From contig CAJINV010000003.1 in NCBI GenBank assembly GCA_905178155.1, positions 8,189,117 through 8,253,116 of the forward strand: 64,000 bases of DNA, in the 5' to 3' direction. Positions 1 to 12,274 of the stretch are shown one piece after another. This stretch comes from Amoebophrya sp. A120 (Eukaryota; Sar; Dinophyceae; Syndiniales; Amoebophryaceae). Made by a program: the position numbers and the translations under genes. Each line of letters begins with the position of its first letter. Positions within the stretch are counted from its first letter, which is position 1. Under the pieces are notes generated by a model. That model was not told the DNA's origin. It saw only the letters and a program-made list of their open reading frames with translations, and did no database searches.

Positions 1-340
1 CTCCTGCGATAAGCTTTGAATGCGAATCCGGAAGCCCCCGATGACCCGCGATAGATGGGGATGCTTACTTTCAACCTATGCGCACTAAAACTGTGCTCGC
101 GACTTTTTCTTCGGGCCGCAGTTGTGCTCGCGGCCCTTTAGGGCCGCGACCGCAAACTGCGGCCCGCGGCTCAAGAAGAAGAAGTGGGATTCTAATTAAA
201 AAAAATGGCGGTGGCAGCCGCGCGGCGAAAGCGCGGCTGGTTTGGCTTTCGCGCTGGTTAGATTTTCGCGCACGCATTTGGTTACCAATATCGCCCTCCG
301 GGCGCGATCTTCATAGTATTGTCCGCAGCTGTGCTTTGTT
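1..340. repeat. Right-hand part of a dispersed GC-hairpin repeat
   Basis: This stretch matches 33207-33475 almost throughout: the same CTCCTGCGATAAGCTTTGAA block, then a GGCCCTTTAGGGCC hairpin, a GAAGAAG block and the terminal block CGCATTTGGTTACC followed by ATCGCCCTCCGGGCGCGA. The copy at 33 kb lies inside an intron and has an inverted left end; here the left end is outside the window. No protein is seen. It is probably a non-autonomous mobile repeat. Confidence 0.75.
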
Positions 341-1870
341 TTGTTTTTCATCAATCTGCTGCCGGTGACGAGCGTTGGCATTTTGCGTTGGCATTTTGGT
401 TTATGTTGAACCTCTAATTAACCGACGCAACAGCCGTCCACTGCGCCGAATGGTAAGCGGCCGCAAGGAATCCCGAGACCAAGCCAACCTCGGCCCTTCA
501 ATGCTCACGTCGGCCGAGCGACTTCCAGCCGGGGCATCGGTACGGTCATCGAAAATTATGTGCGAAAGACGCCAGGACCTTCTGCAACAGAGCACGAGTT
601 TCGAGACGCAAAAAATACAGGCGGTATCTGTTCAATTCTTTTTTTTTTGTGCACCTCCACCCGAAAACCTTTTTCTTCTTTCCGGGCGAGTCTCCATAGA
701 GAGAGGTCCGGACTACTGTCGCAGTTGCTTCGCAGCCTTGCAGATATTGGTACAAAGGAACGATTGTTACGGATGATCTTGCCATCATTAGTGTGCTCGA
801 TAATTGTTGTTGTCAGGCCCGCATCCGGATTTTCTACCGGTATCGCTCTTTTCCGGTGGTTGGGAGAAGACTCCCTTGGGGGGCATACCCTCCTCGCACA
901 AGCAGCAGGTAGAAAACGAGAAAAATTTTGGGATGCGAAATTTTCTCGACAACTTAAAGAACAAGTAGTGTAGAAGTTTCTGAATGTGGAATAGATGAAG
1001 GTGGCGCAGCTTCTACTACGTTGTTCGAGAGGCGCCTCTTTAGCATGTTGATGGCTTCACATCTGAGAATACAGGTACAGATAAAAAGCAATAGTGTCAC
1101 ACTGGTATAATCTATTATTTCATCGGTCTTGGTCAAAAGAGTCTAAAGTCAATAAACACCAGCTATTAAGCGGAAGGAGTTTCTGGATGCGTGAGTAGCT
1201 CCTTACTTTTGAGCTGCGTATCATTATGTCAGATGAACTACAGTAGCACCACGAGAAAAACTAGTGGTCAAAGTGAAAAATTAGAATGTTTCGCTGGTCG
1301 TTAACTGGAGTTGGTTGCGATTGAATAATGTACACTTTGTAATGATCAGGGTCAATGACAATGCAACAAGATAACCACCTCCACCTGCTGAGCTGCAACG
1401 AGTTTGGAATTGTACTAATCTACCAACATGGCCCCCAGAGGCTTACATTGAAATAAAGACCGAGTCTTGCGAACTCGGAGGAGGCACAGCCGATTTCCCG
1501 CCTATCTCGGGAAGTTTTTCCAGCTGGAGATGGTTAGTGTTCTATGTATGCAGAGCGTGCTGTACAGAGCGAAACCGAAACCGAGGAACCCGAAATCCCA
1601 CAATGTACGTGGCTGCCAGTAGCCTGTCGCTTTCTTGCAAGCATTTGCGAGTGCAAGAAAAAATTCCACCCTAGAGCGTGCGCGCTAACCAACGAAATCG
1701 AAATTCCAAGAGTTTAACTTCGTGCACTAATTTCTATGCACTAATAATGACGATCAGAAGTAAGTAACTGTAGTAGGGCTGTGTCCCTCAGGGTCAGGTT
1801 CAGGCTTCGCTTTGTTTTAATTTGCATTCTCTCTCTCTATTTTGCGACAGTCAAAGCGGACGAAAGCAAC
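341..1870. other. Intergenic and 5' flank of the kinesin gene
   Basis: No convincing gene is seen; short frames overlap on both strands without recognisable composition. The last 60 bases carry a pyrimidine-rich run (CTCTCTCTCTATTTTGCGACAG) broken only at its end by AG, 20 bases before the kinesin start codon. That looks like a splice acceptor, either of a 5'-UTR intron or of spliced-leader trans-splicing, which dinoflagellates use. Confidence 0.5.
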
Positions 1871-4800
1871 ATGTATGCAGACGATGATGACGTCGGCCCG
1901 CATCCGGGCTGTACCTCAAAGACCGTAGAGATTCTGGTGAAAGCGCGGCCGTCTACATTATCCGAAATCGAGGAGGGCGTGCACATGTGCGTAGGGCGTA
2001 CGACACTTGAAGAAAGGACTGCTTCTTGCGACCACGGATCTTCCTCTTTATGCTCCTGTGGCATTTTCGATCCGGAGGGAAATCTACACTTTGAAGTCGG
2101 ACCCTTTGATGGGTTGTACCTGCAACCCGGCAACACCAATAAAGGGGCCGTCGATGTTGAAACAAGATCCGAAGCCGGGAAGCGGGATGAAGACGCGAGC
2201 CCGACAAAATGCAGTGGCGTGGCACTCGCGGAAAAGGTGCTCGCTCGAATTCTTCACTCTGACGCGGCTCCAGTACGATCCCGAGGACGTCGCACACCGT
2301 GCGTCGAACATTTTTTAGGTGGCACAAACGACCCTGCTTTTCGGGACGAGAATAGCGGGGTACCTCAGCGCGAGCATGTGCTGTTGGCTTACGGGCAAAC
2401 CGGTAGCGGGAAGAGCCATACGCTGTTCGGTGCACAGGCTGTAGGCCTATCTGGCCTCGTAGCAGCGCTCGCCGACCAATCGCCGGCGCGAGACAATTTC
2501 GTTTCAGCACGGCCGGTGTCCCCACGCTCTGCAACTTTTCGGAAAGACTCGCAAAAGGCCGCAGAAGCGCTTGCGGATAAATTGGATCACTTCATGAAGC
2601 GCGTGATTTCGCTAGCACGGACACGAAGCGCAGCTGAAAGAAATCACGACCTGCGGCGGTCTTCGTCTTTGGCGCATGGTCCGCCCAGCATCCCGTCTTT
2701 GGGCGATGTGCTCGGCGCACAGGAGGCCGCCCAGTTTTCCATTCCAAGTTCCGCATCGGCTGATGCCCAAGGCTTGCTGCAGCACATCGCGGCCAGTTTG
2801 CTCAACCCCGAAACGAGCAATAAAGTCCCCGATCGAGGAGGAGACCGTTCGGCAAGCGACCCTACTCGTGCAATCGGTGCGAGCAACGGGTGGTCGCCGA
2901 CTGGTGCATGTTTATCCTTTGAGTTTTTGGAACTGTACCTGGACAATCTGCACATTCTGATTCCCCCCTGCCGGGCTTTTGACCTGACCGAGGTGGAGTC
3001 TCTTGCCATTGCTGGATTTTGCCAGCGCGTACTGCGCCCGACCGCGGACAACGAGAACTCTTCTCGCTCTCACGCAATCGTTACGCTCAGGCGCGAGGAA
3101 GATCCAGCTGGAGGGCAGAAAGGAGCAACGAAAGTGACTTTGATTGATCTCGCCGGATCGGAACGGGTGGTAAGTACAAATCGGAGTCGCAAGCAGATGA
3201 TTGAAACGCAATTTATCAACCGCAGTCTGCAGAGTCTGCGTCGCGTCATCACCGCTCTGGGCGATCGGGATGTTGGAGCCGGTTCGAGAACAGGCGTCGG
3301 CTTGGGGGCGCATGTATCCATTTAATATTGTCGTCGTGGATATTAAATTCTTTTTGATTTTGAACCCTTTGGCTATGACAATGACATCTGCGGTAGAACC
3401 CTTTGGCTTTGAACCCTTTGGCTTTGACAATGGCAGTAGTAAGTTTCTCGCCAGTGATGTAGGTACCACGCATTCAGGTCCAGGTGTTTTTTTTTGCTGC
3501 GTGCCTTACTCGTGTAGGTTCGACACGATGGTTTTTTGTTATGCGGCAACGTATGTCAACAAGAAAATGAAAAACCATAACCAGCATTCGGCATGACCAA
3601 TCGAGCTCCGTTAAGGAAAAAAATCAGGTTCCCTGGCGCGATAGCAAATTGACGCAGCTGCTAAGGCCGAGGAGGGGTTCGTGTCCGCTCTTCACCATTT
3701 TAGTCACGTTGTCACCGCACTGTCCTCGGGAAAGTATCGAGAGCTTGCGGTTCGCCGAATCTTGCCGACAGATTCGCTTCTTGGACCAGCACAGTCGTAG
3801 CACAATGGGAGAAGTGCCTGGCACGCCACTCGCGAGCTCAAGCCGAGCGAGGTATTCTTCAAGCTTCAACAGGTTCGGCACTTTGCATCGCACACCTACA
3901 TGTGGCAGCAGCGCAACCGCTGGTACCGGGACGCATACGAGTTGTTCGGAGAGCGCGAGGACATCCTTTATTTCTCGTCCGTCTGGTCGTTTGGGATTCG
4001 GACAGTCCGAAATCGGGGCACATGGATCTCCCCAGCGGCCTAGATCACCCGCAGCAAGAAAGTGCACGCGTGATTTTTACCCCTCGACCTCGAGCGGTCG
4101 TGTCGAATCGGAAATTCGACTCTTGAGGCAGCGTCTGGCCTCTACCTCTCGCAAAGTGATGCAACTCGAATTGGCAAATGAGGCGCTACGGTCTCAGCTG
4201 GACGGAAAAAAGAACGACGAGCCTTCCCTTACTAGTACGATTGCTCGCGATGGGGCCGGAAAAGGAAGACAAGACCAACCTTCACCGTCACCACCAGTAG
4301 TTTCAGAGGCCATGCCTCCCGTGCGTTCGCAGAAAGAAGGACAGGCACTTACTATGCTAAGCGTCGATCTTCCGTTGATAATAATAAATACTCAAGTTTG
4401 AAGATGGTGTTCTTTCTGTGCCCTACTTGTTATCAGTTTCTGCACCTCTTGCCGTGCCCGTTTCATTAATTTTCAATGCTACGCACAGTAGTGATGTTGA
4501 AAGAAAATAAACCGATAATTGCACAGATCGCCGTTGCCGAGCCTTTACTAGAAGGCAACGTAGCGACCTCTTACAGCATCTGGAGCGGTGAGCAGGTTTT
4601 GCGCCCAGGGAGCAGCCCCGACAATCGCCCGCTGCTTTCGCCAGCGGCCCCCCCGATGCCTCCCCGACCCGGCAGCAGTGCGGGCACCTTCTTCGGGCGT
4701 GGCGGTTTCGGTCGTGCGCGCGGGGATGTTTTCAACAAAGTGGATCACTTTCCGCTGCCGAATGAACGGGGACAGCAGCAGTGCGAAAGCGTAGCCTCTA

Positions 4801-6503
4801 CTACCGCGTCATCCACGCGGTCCAGTTCGAAGGAAAGCAGTATCTCTTTTGCCGAACGCGTTCTCGCCACGGATCAAGCGCAGCCTCAGGCAGTGCCGGG
4901 CTTCGTTTCGGACACGGTTCCACACGATGCGGAGGCAACATCAGCTGCTGGAAAGCTGTGCGAGGAACGACAAGCGGTCGAGCGAGGGGGAGGACCCAAC
5001 CACTTTTGCAATGCGCGGCGACCACCAGCATCCGGAGCAGGAACCAAACTTGCTAGTTCCAAGACACCGCGGAAGATGCGCTTTCGCTTTGCTTCGGTCG
5101 GACGACCATTATTTGGCGCGGCGGCTGATCACGACGTCGACTTGTTTACTGATACTGGCGCAAGTGCGAAGCAGAGTCAAGGACTGTCTCCCACAACCGG
5201 CGCGCCTGCCAGGCACCTCCACCGGGCGTCCTCGTCCCCCCGCGTTCTTTCACACTCGCCGAGAGCTACAGCTACAGGCCGGTCGCCTCTCCAAGACCGA
5301 CAACAGCGCATGGCGCGCTCTCCCTCGCCCTGCAACCATCAGCGAGTGAAAAAGGGGATAGCTGCTTCGCCATTTGCCTGCACTTCTTCTCCCCGCAAAA
5401 CACCACCTACCTTTGCCAACAATAAAGGTATCAAGTCTTCTAGGAGCGGATCGAGTGCTGGTCGTAGCAGCAATGACAGAAAGAATCACGACTCCTGCTC
5501 CCCGCCGAGTCGTTCAAATAAACGAGTGGATTTCTGGAGCCGGACCAGACGCACTCCGAGCAAGTCGACGTTGCTGAGCCAGCAACTTGCGACAACCTCG
5601 GTTGCCGCCGTCCGCACTAACACAAGGTTGCTATGTGAGTTGAACGTCGCTGCGGAGCGTTTTCGCGACACTGGCGTCCTCTGCGGTCCAGGCGCTGTGG
5701 GCCAGAGTGTCACTCTGCAACGCGAGAAATCGTCGGACACGGAAATAAAGAAGACATGCATTTTTGCCGCCGCCCCTGCATCGAATTCGAAGAACCCTCT
5801 TCATCTTCGAACGACTGTGGAGAATACGCTTCTGGCGTTCAACGTTGATGTGGAAAGCTTTGCAGCAGGGGCAGCCACACCACTTGGAAGCTCCGTTGAC
5901 GCAGAAAAAAATGAACAGAGACAGGAGGCAGGGATCATCGAGAAGTCGGCCTTGGGAATCGTTGATGAAGAAGATGAGGAAAGAACACAAAATAGCGAAG
6001 ATACTAGCGGAGACCACGGACTAGTACAGCCAAGACCTGCAATCGGGAATAATTACACCGGAGTTGCTGTTGCAGAACCTCCTCCACTGGCTGCTGTAGA
6101 CCGAGAAGACGAGCTTCGCGACGCCATGGTCCAGGAGGAACTACACCCGGCCGCGCTGGAAATGGTTAGCAAGAACCATAGCGAGCATCGTGGGAATGCG
6201 GATCCAAGCGTTTCTTGCAGTGCAGAACAAAGCCGAGTGGAACCAGGTGATGTGAAGAAACCGGTTATTATATCGAATCTGGCAGGTGCGGGCGCCGGCG
6301 CCGGGGCGGGCGTAGTACTGAATGCACCAAGAAACTCGTCTCTGTTACAAGCTGGAACTGCCACGACGCGTCCTGGCTCAGCAGTCAAGGTGGTGCGTAC
6401 GCAATTCTGGAAAAAATTCCTACAACACGACGACAGTGAAGATGCTGTGGGTTCGCTGACGCACTTGCAGAACCTGCAATCACAAGTTGGAAATTCTAAA
6501 TGA
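1871..6503 (+). CDS. Divergent kinesin-like motor protein
   Basis: This is a microtubule motor ATPase. Exon 1 is 1871-3313. A GT-AG intron (3314-3627) follows, and exon 2 starts in frame with VPWRDSKLTQLL. Motor motifs are in order: P-loop GQTGSGKS near residue 175, switch I NENSSRSH near 397, switch II DLAGSE near 426, then INRSLQSL. The P-loop to switch I spacing is roughly 100 residues longer than usual, filled with Ser/Ala-rich sequence. A short coiled coil (LLRQRLASTSRKVMQLELAN) follows the motor. Exon 2 can stop at 4401 (738 residues). A second intron at 4396-4526 (GTTTGA...TTGCACAG, in frame) would instead join it to the 4527-6503 Ser-rich tail, giving 1,395 residues. I chose ATG 1871 because an acceptor-like AG lies just upstream. 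The motor call is firm; the tail could be a separate gene. Confidence 0.82.
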
Positions 6504-7850
6504 ACCAACATAATTGAACATGTAGTATTCATGCCTAGACTTGCACTTGAATTTTACAAGTAATATGTATTTGTATCAGTACAACATCGTGATCTCGCCA
6601 GTACTCCGATCTGGACCCGAGCAAGCCTGTCTGTGTATGATTATCTGATATTCGTCACGAAAATGCAAATGCAAAACCAGTTCGAATCATGGAAGTTTCA
6701 AGTGCTAAAGTGTACGAATCTCAACATATTGATATTGCGTGAAAGTCAATCTCAGTTTAGAAGTGATTTGGTTTTATCGTCCAGAAAATGGCACCCACGC
6801 CCAGGCCAGGCCGATCCATAACACGGTAGAATCTGAAAAAAGCGTCAAGTAGTGTGTTGCGAACACAATGAATGAGCTGGAATTCTTATTCTCCTGTAGA
6901 CACTTAGTGGTCAGTGTCAGAAGGCTAGCGCTGGCCGTACAACTACGGCTGTGTAAGAGTAGGTTCGCATATATACTCACTTGCCACGAGGCCCCTCCGT
7001 CGGCGCGAGGCGATTCGCTGCACGGCGTTCGCACCCGCCAATGCAGACGCAGATCCCCAGAAATTCGATACTTTTCGCAGTGGGTTGAAAATTGCACAGA
7101 ATCAGAAAGCTTAAAGCTTTTCTGAGCTGATCGCGATTATTCGGTTTTTAAATGCGAATGAATAGATCCTTCATGACAGATTTGCGAATTTGAATTTTAC
7201 CTGGCAAACTCATCGGGTTTCTCCTCCTCCCAGGACTCGGTAGTTCATTGGTTCTCGAAGCTACAGCCACGGATTTGTGACATCGGTCTTCAGTTGTTAA
7301 GCGGGCGCCAGCTATGGCCAAGCGCTTGTTGCCGCCCCTCGATTGATTTATATCTCTTTCTGTGCCTTCTACTGCTCGCTCCTCCTGTCGGTACGCAGTT
7401 CCGGTAATCGGCCTGATGTGTATTTGTATGAATCTGTGAAGCCGCTAGTCGAGCTCGAGCTCTTTCTGTTGTAGCGTCGGTTGCCCTCGCGATGAATGAC
7501 GACACCAAGGAACTGGCTGCAAGAATTCACGTACGCTGCATCTTGTTTCGTTATTTCGAATCACCTGTCTGTCTCTGTGCTTCATCCTCTCTCTCTTTTT
7601 TACCTGCAACACGGATCATCTATCAGGGCCTTTATTTCTGAGCCACTTCTATTTGTGCCCGTTGAAAGTGAACGCAAACGTGTACGAGCGCGAGCGTGGT
7701 ACTCTGCGCGACATGTTTTAGCGGTAGGAATAAGGCCAAAATGAAAATGTAGTCCGACCTTTTTTGCTCAGGCTAGCCGCAGCTGTATCTTCCGTCAATT
7801 TCTTTACGGTTGCTTTTCACGTTCGAGGCCGTGTGCTAACTCTCAGCATC
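6504..7850. other. Intergenic, no gene seen
   Basis: Only short overlapping frames without recognisable content. Near the end, TTTTTTGCTCAG at about 7759-7770 and TCTCAG just before ATG 7851 look like splice acceptors for the following small gene. Confidence 0.4.
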
Positions 7851-8219
7851 ATGTTCGCGAAGGCACAAACGCATGCGTTTTTGAATGATGAGCACGAGAA
7901 TGGATGGGCGCCCGCTGCAGCGGACACGCGTTCGGAGCAATTATTATCAGCCTCCGGGGTGGTAACAACGCAGCAACAGGCCGAACAAATTACGGCGCAA
8001 CAAGATGCAGAGGGGATATTATTGCAGTGCTGTGCCTGTTTCATCTGCTTGGTCTTTTTTCTGGCGCTGTGCGTGATGGGCCTCTTGTACCACAAATCCG
8101 ACCTGGGCATCCTGGACTCCACTGGCGAGCGACGATTCGTAGATCGGATCATGTGTTTGCGCAGAAAGGAAACACCGCGGCCCCGTGCCAGCTGGGAACA
8201 AGATGCCATCGAATTCTAA
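7851..8219 (+). CDS. Small single-pass membrane protein, unknown
   Basis: A 122-residue product. The N-terminal half is polar and Gln-rich (TTQQQAEQITAQQ). One strong membrane segment follows near residues 64-84 (CACFICLVFFLALCVMGLL), with several cysteines at its start. The tail is short, basic and Arg/Lys/Pro-rich, which suggests an N-out or tail-anchored topology with a cytosolic C terminus. The start was placed at ATG 7851 because the frame upstream contains acceptor-like AG sites. No family is recognised. Length and composition fit a real gene, but there is no independent support. Confidence 0.5.
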   Translation: MFAKAQTHAFLNDEHENGWAPAAADTRSEQLLSASGVVTTQQQAEQITAQQDAEGILLQCCACFICLVFFLALCVMGLLYHKSDLGILDSTGERRFVDRIMCLRRKETPRPRASWEQDAIEF

Positions 8220-9670
8220 GTCAGCACCTCCTTGTAATTTTGGAGCTGGAATAATTCCATCACTTGCGAACTCATCTTGTTACTTATGTCAGATTCATTT
8301 TGGAATTCCATCCTTCAAACTCCTTGCATTCCAGTTCTTCAGCATCCTTGGACGAGCGTGTCAGTTTGCGCAGAATTGTTATGTGAGACAGGGTGGAAAA
8401 AGGATTCGCGCGCGTATTTGGACGCATGTCGCTAACAGCTGGGAACGAAGTTTTCTTTTCGTCATGTCTCATCAATCTCTCAAATGGTTGTCATCATGAG
8501 CATGCCCTGTTTTGCAAATCAATGCTACAGTGACAGGAGAAGACTCAATGAATAAGTATCATGGTTTTACGTTTCATGTCTTGTCTATTCACGCTAATGT
8601 ATGATGTGTACTTTTAAGGAGCAATGACTGACTCTGAATTAAGTACTTATTTGAGAGCTACTTCGTCCTCCGTTGTTTTCTCTGTAGGAACCCAAGCGAT
8701 GAAATCATATGTGAGCCGCGGCTCCTGTGCTGGTGTTTGTTGTGTGTCTGTGTTCCTCTTGATGTTCAGCGAAAGTTGCATGCCGAGAAGAAGATGAACA
8801 TAAAAAGCAAAAGGATGCAGCAAGAGTGGAAACGCCAATGTCAGGTCCTCTTAAGTCCATGCTGCTTCGGAAGATACAAAAGACTTTTTGGTTTTGGTCT
8901 TTACCGTAGTCAAGTTTTCCTGTCGTTTTGTCGTTCCGTGCTGCTGAATTTTTACCGTATGCGCAAAGTGCGTCTCGTACTTGTTCGATGTTTCTTCATG
9001 GAAGTGGCGTATTTTTGGCATTTAAAAAGACAAACACAAGCACCAGCAATTCTTCGCTGAGCCAAAGCTTGGCATACTATGCATGGTAGTCTGTTTAGCA
9101 GGCTTCTGTTACTTTTTGTGCCACAAGTTAGTTCTTGCTTTCATCGTGCCCACCAGACAGAAAACAGATTCGCTGGTCGCTTGCGGACTGTGGAATCGTG
9201 AAGGTTCGTATCGTACTGTTTATTCGTGCTGATGTCGTTCTCCAATCTTTCTTGCAAGTGTGGTCCGTGTTGCCTTCAGACTCGTCGCGGCTGGACCGGT
9301 TCGTTCATTCAGTGCATTGATTTCGAGTAAAGTATTAATCAACACCAAGTCGAAAGAAAATTTCATGATGGATTGCCTGAAAAAGTAAACGCAGTAATAT
9401 TCTGTACCCTTACCTCAGGAAATTCTCGCCTCTGCGTCCTGAACGCTAGTATTAGTTTTACATCGGCAATGTGTGCAATAGGTAGCAAGTACGTTTGGAT
9501 GCGCTGTGTGTCCGCGTCCATTTTCGTGTTGTAGTTTTAGCTTTTCGGCTGTCCTCGTTGTGTCGCGACATATTCCCCGCCTGTCGCAAACGCAATCATC
9601 AGTACTACTTAGTCTCTTACGCTTCAATATCAAACGACGAACGGTTTCTTGCGCGTAACTACGCTAAAAT
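8220..9670. other. Intergenic, no gene seen
   Basis: AT-balanced sequence with only short frames. The longest, at 8737-9060 (107 codons, Arg/Phe-rich), shows no domain, signal or neighbourly context and was not accepted. Confidence 0.4.
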
Positions 9671-12274
9671 ATGGTGCGTTCTATTGTGCTAAGGTTTTAT
9701 TCGCGGAGATTCATCTGTACGTGCTCTTGGATTTGGTCATTGTGCTCGCCTTGCACTTTTGATTCACTCCTTCGTGGTGATGTTGCTGTAGTGAGCGTCG
9801 AAGCAGGATCCAGAGGCAAATGTTTTGTCTCGGGTCTCGTGCTGCCGAACAGCCAAAGAACAAGCACCACGAGCAAGAAGAGCAACAGTGTTGTGTCCTT
9901 GTTGCAAGAAAGCCGGGAGCAGGTCCATCGGCGCGACCGTGAAAATTCGGGGAAAGAATCCCGAAAAAGCGAGCCCCCGAGGACACTCAGTGTCACGCAG
10001 CCACGTCAGCGCGGGCGTACCAAGTTGTACCCGAGCTACTACGAGAGGAGCGGCGGGCCAGATGTTTTCACCTCCTCTGTGTCGTCTCCGCGCAGCTTGG
10101 CGTTACCATCTCTACTTCATCGAAAGACGCTTGCGGACTCAGAACTGGTGACTGACACGAAAAGAAGTTCCTGGTCTAGCTTCGCCTTGACCAAGGATAC
10201 AGACACAGCTTCTGAGGAGCAGCAGTCGGATCCTGAAGAGTGCTTGAGGAAGCATGGCCAGTGGAAGCCCGCGGTGAGAGTAAATCTTCTAAACCCTAGT
10301 TCGTTTGATGAGCAGCGCGGCGTCGCACACGATGGCGGATATTTTCGTGCGCGAACGTGCACCGTTGGCGGATATCGTCGTTTTGGGGATGCCTACATCG
10401 GCGGCTTCTGCCACGACGACAGCGATGCTGACCACTGCCGCGAATTTTGCCAAGAAAGCGTGTTGGCAAGCGATCAGTGGCGATTTCTGTCACGGCAGAG
10501 GTGTTGCTATTGCGAGTCCAGCGAGTTGAGCGCACCAAGCAGTGGTCTACGCCCCGATGAAACGGGCGGTCTTTGTTCTTTTAACGGAGGCGAGGGACTG
10601 CGTGCCCCGTTGTCGGAAGACAATTTCCTCCCCGCCTGCTGCGACGGCTGGAGGCTTGAAAGGCTCCTGGATGACCCTTTCTTCGATGCTAGTACCGACG
10701 CGAGCAGCACAACTTCAGAGGGGCAAAACCAAGGAACCGGCGACGAGGTTCGCGAAGAGAGACATCAGTGCCAACTCATGTTTGATACTTGGAAAAGCGA
10801 GACTGTGCAGCAAAAAGCCCTCGTCCGTTGGAGGCCATGTCACGACCCTTCTGGTGCTGATGACCAAGCGCTTTGCCCCCGGGAAGCCCGCGTGAAGTCG
10901 GAAACTCTTTTGGCAAGGTTTCCGAACCCATCCGCGTGCTGTGCGGTGACCTTGCTCAAGCACAGACCCGACAGCGTCGCCCTAAACTCCGATATTGCCT
11001 TCGAAATTCCGGCTGCCTACCTACCGCTAGAGACTGTCACCGTGAGACTGAAGGGTAAGGAAAGCCTCGGCAACAGACTTCGAATCGACCCGAGCATAAA
11101 CGTCTGGGGTTCTCGCAACCTAACGGTCGCGGATATGCTAGGAAAAAGTCTCGCGGCGGGGACGGACGGCGCAGACTGCTGGTACGCGTGCCACATGTAC
11201 AACGGACGGCAGGCCGGGTGCGCCACCGACTTTTGTCGGAAGAAGTTCGGCGGCAATTCGGACTGCTGCCGCAATCTGCTGCCGCAATCTGGCAATCTGC
11301 AGCCCGACGGCCCGCGGTGCCCCTCTGTTACAAATGCGAGGGACCCCCGAGCCGTGGGGCAATTCGGGGAGGGTTTTCCTAGATGGGGCACGGGCCCCGA
11401 CGAGCCGTGGGGCAGCCACACCTGGGGCTCGCCTTTCCAGCACATGTGTATCGACTTACCCTTAACGAACTGGAGCGCCGTCGAGCAAACGTCGTTCCGA
11501 ACAACGCCGGCGAAGTGGGTTAGCACCTCAAGCACGACAGGAGGTGGGCGCAGCGATATACTCGCCGCGGATGAACATGCGACAGTAGAGGCCACCCAGG
11601 CGACGGAGCTGGAAAGAATTGGCGGAGCTCTTCACGAGAGCTGGCAAGTGGGTGAAGAAAAGCCGGCATCGAACGCGACGAACACGAACTACACGAACAT
11701 GCCCAATAACGAACCAGCGCAAGACGTATCTGCGAAGAATGTAGCCGAGCCGTCGGAGGACACGGACATCCTCGCAGCATCACTCCCAGGCGGGGAGAGC
11801 AACGAGGACGCGCAAGAAGTACACCTGCAGCGAGCCGGTAGGACGACCGAACAATGTGAAGATACCACCCCCGCTGCGCGGCACCAGAACAAGACCGCGC
11901 AGAGCCAGGAGAACGAGGGTCTTCATCAGCATGTAATGTGCCTGAGGACCACACTTCTCAGCGTGGTTATTGGTGTGACAGTCGTGGCTTGCTTCCTCTT
12001 GTTTACGTGCAGCCAGCAGATGGGCCTCGCCTGCTGCGAGCTGGAGGACCAGGACCGGACCGACTCAGAATATTTAGCAGACGAGATGAAACACGCACAG
12101 CCTGCACCGAAAAAGGCAAGCCCGGATCCACCCAAAAGTAAATTCCAGAATCAAATTCCGTACTCCGTGGGAAGCTCCGCGGTGCGGTCGAACATAGATT
12201 CCTCCTTCGTGCCATTAACGGGGGAAATAGAGAGCCCCTCTATCAAGAACACGCCAGAATTCGGCTCGATCTAA
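9671..12274 (+). CDS. Cys-rich type I membrane protein, unknown
   Basis: A single uninterrupted 867-codon frame. The N terminus is a hydrophobic, aromatic stretch that may act as a signal sequence. The middle is a long Cys-rich region with paired cysteines (RCCYCESS, PACCDGW, ACCAV, DCWYACHMYNG, SDCCRN), as expected for a disulfide-bonded extracellular domain. Near residues 757-780 is one membrane helix (TTLLSVVIGVTVVACFLLF), followed by about 85 polar cytosolic residues. NxS/T sites precede the helix (NWS, NAT, NYT). The layout resembles the larger protein at 30043-36712, so both may be surface or secretory proteins, but I see no shared motif. It contains no introner, unlike most neighbours. 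Confidence 0.72.
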   Translation: MVRSIVLRFYSRRFICTCSWIWSLCSPCTFDSLLRGDVAVVSVEAGSRGKCFVSGLVLPNSQRTSTTSKKSNSVVSLLQESREQVHRRDRENSGKESRKSEPPRTLSVTQPRQRGRTKLYPSYYERSGGPDVFTSSVSSPRSLALPSLLHRKTLADSELVTDTKRSSWSSFALTKDTDTASEEQQSDPEECLRKHGQWKPAVRVNLLNPSSFDEQRGVAHDGGYFRARTCTVGGYRRFGDAYIGGFCHDDSDADHCREFCQESVLASDQWRFLSRQRCCYCESSELSAPSSGLRPDETGGLCSFNGGEGLRAPLSEDNFLPACCDGWRLERLLDDPFFDASTDASSTTSEGQNQGTGDEVREERHQCQLMFDTWKSETVQQKALVRWRPCHDPSGADDQALCPREARVKSETLLARFPNPSACCAVTLLKHRPDSVALNSDIAFEIPAAYLPLETVTVRLKGKESLGNRLRIDPSINVWGSRNLTVADMLGKSLAAGTDGADCWYACHMYNGRQAGCATDFCRKKFGGNSDCCRNLLPQSGNLQPDGPRCPSVTNARDPRAVGQFGEGFPRWGTGPDEPWGSHTWGSPFQHMCIDLPLTNWSAVEQTSFRTTPAKWVSTSSTTGGGRSDILAADEHATVEATQATELERIGGALHESWQVGEEKPASNATNTNYTNMPNNEPAQDVSAKNVAEPSEDTDILAASLPGGESNEDAQEVHLQRAGRTTEQCEDTTPAARHQNKTAQSQENEGLHQHVMCLRTTLLSVVIGVTVVACFLLFTCSQQMGLACCELEDQDRTDSEYLADEMKHAQPAPKKASPDPPKSKFQNQIPYSVGSSAVRSNIDSSFVPLTGEIESPSIKNTPEFGSI

